Source: Lentisphaeria bacterium (GTDB lineage: Bacteria; Verrucomicrobiota; Lentisphaeria; Oligosphaerales; Oligosphaeraceae). Taken from it: a DNA stretch of 5,930 nucleotides. The stretch is from contig JAEEXV010000080.1 in the NCBI GenBank assembly GCA_016287975.1, positions 1 through 5,930 on the forward strand, read 5' to 3'. Made by a program: the position numbers and the translations under genes. Positions 5,842-5,930 of this stretch are shown one piece after another. The notes beneath the pieces were generated by a model. That model had not been told where the DNA came from and searched no databases. It was given only the letters and a program-made list of their open reading frames with translations. Position 1 is the first letter of the stretch. The number at the start of each line of letters is the position of its first letter.

Positions 5842-5930
5842 CGCCGGGAGCGCGGCTGCACACGGGGCGCATTTATGGCACCCCCGATCGGCGCGCCACC
5901 CCTGCGCGGCCTGCATTAGGGTTATATTAC

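Larger units (their letters stand above)
5633..5930. other. 298-bp noncoding region upstream of the flippase
   Basis: This stretch holds the leader hairpins, the minicistron, the -10 candidate and the dyad described separately. I find no convincing gene in it. The far end (5914-5930) turns AT-rich again, which could be another promoter or the edge of a neighbouring gene outside the window. No JUMPstart/ops-like element, which often precedes polysaccharide operons in enterobacteria, is apparent. Confidence 0.65.

Noticed and set aside
5633..5872. 80-codon N-terminal extension of the flippase
   Set aside because: The extra residues have no membrane or domain character, and cross the -10 candidate and both leader hairpins.

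Overview
The window is GC-rich bacterial DNA. Every gene I can support lies on the minus strand, so transcription runs from high to low coordinates. In that order the genes are: a Wzx-like polysaccharide flippase (5632 to 4097), a family 2 glycosyltransferase (4051 to 2987), a GT4-type glycosyltransferase (2990 to 1821), a 273-bp gap with a duplicated 52-bp repeat, an S41 C-terminal processing protease (1547 to 249), and the first 77 codons of dapB, cut by the left window edge (233 to 1). Strong GC bias opens long false frames on the plus strand and in alternative minus frames; these are not annotated.

The flippase, GT2 and GT4 genes look like one surface-polysaccharide transcription unit. 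The flippase and GT2 genes are 45 bp apart, and GT2 and GT4 overlap by 4 bp (ATGA). Two glycosyltransferases would extend a lipid-linked oligosaccharide on the cytoplasmic face, and the flippase would move it across the inner membrane. No polymerase, chain-length regulator or sugar-nucleotide enzyme is visible, so this is probably part of a larger locus or a small satellite cluster. Nothing in the sequence fixes the sugar donors or the final polymer.

The protease and dapB form a second tight unit with a 15-bp gap. DapB belongs to the diaminopimelate/lysine pathway, and S41 proteases act in the cell envelope, so both units lean towards envelope biology.

The noncoding DNA holds the less ordinary signals. 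One is the pair of direct repeats, 51 of 52 bases identical, each with an internal hairpin, between the two units. The other is a structured leader ahead of the flippase, with a perfect 10-bp inverted repeat, a second GC-rich hairpin and a possible 6-codon minicistron whose stop overlaps the flippase start. I see no CRISPR array, tRNA, rRNA, transposase or phage gene.

The organism cannot be fixed. A DAP pathway, GC-rich coding DNA, mixed use of Shine-Dalgarno sequences and the style of the proteins would fit a Gram-negative bacterium, perhaps of the Lentisphaerota/Verrucomicrobiota type, but this is a low-confidence impression. I found no convincing wholly new system; the repeat pair and the flippase leader are the best leads.
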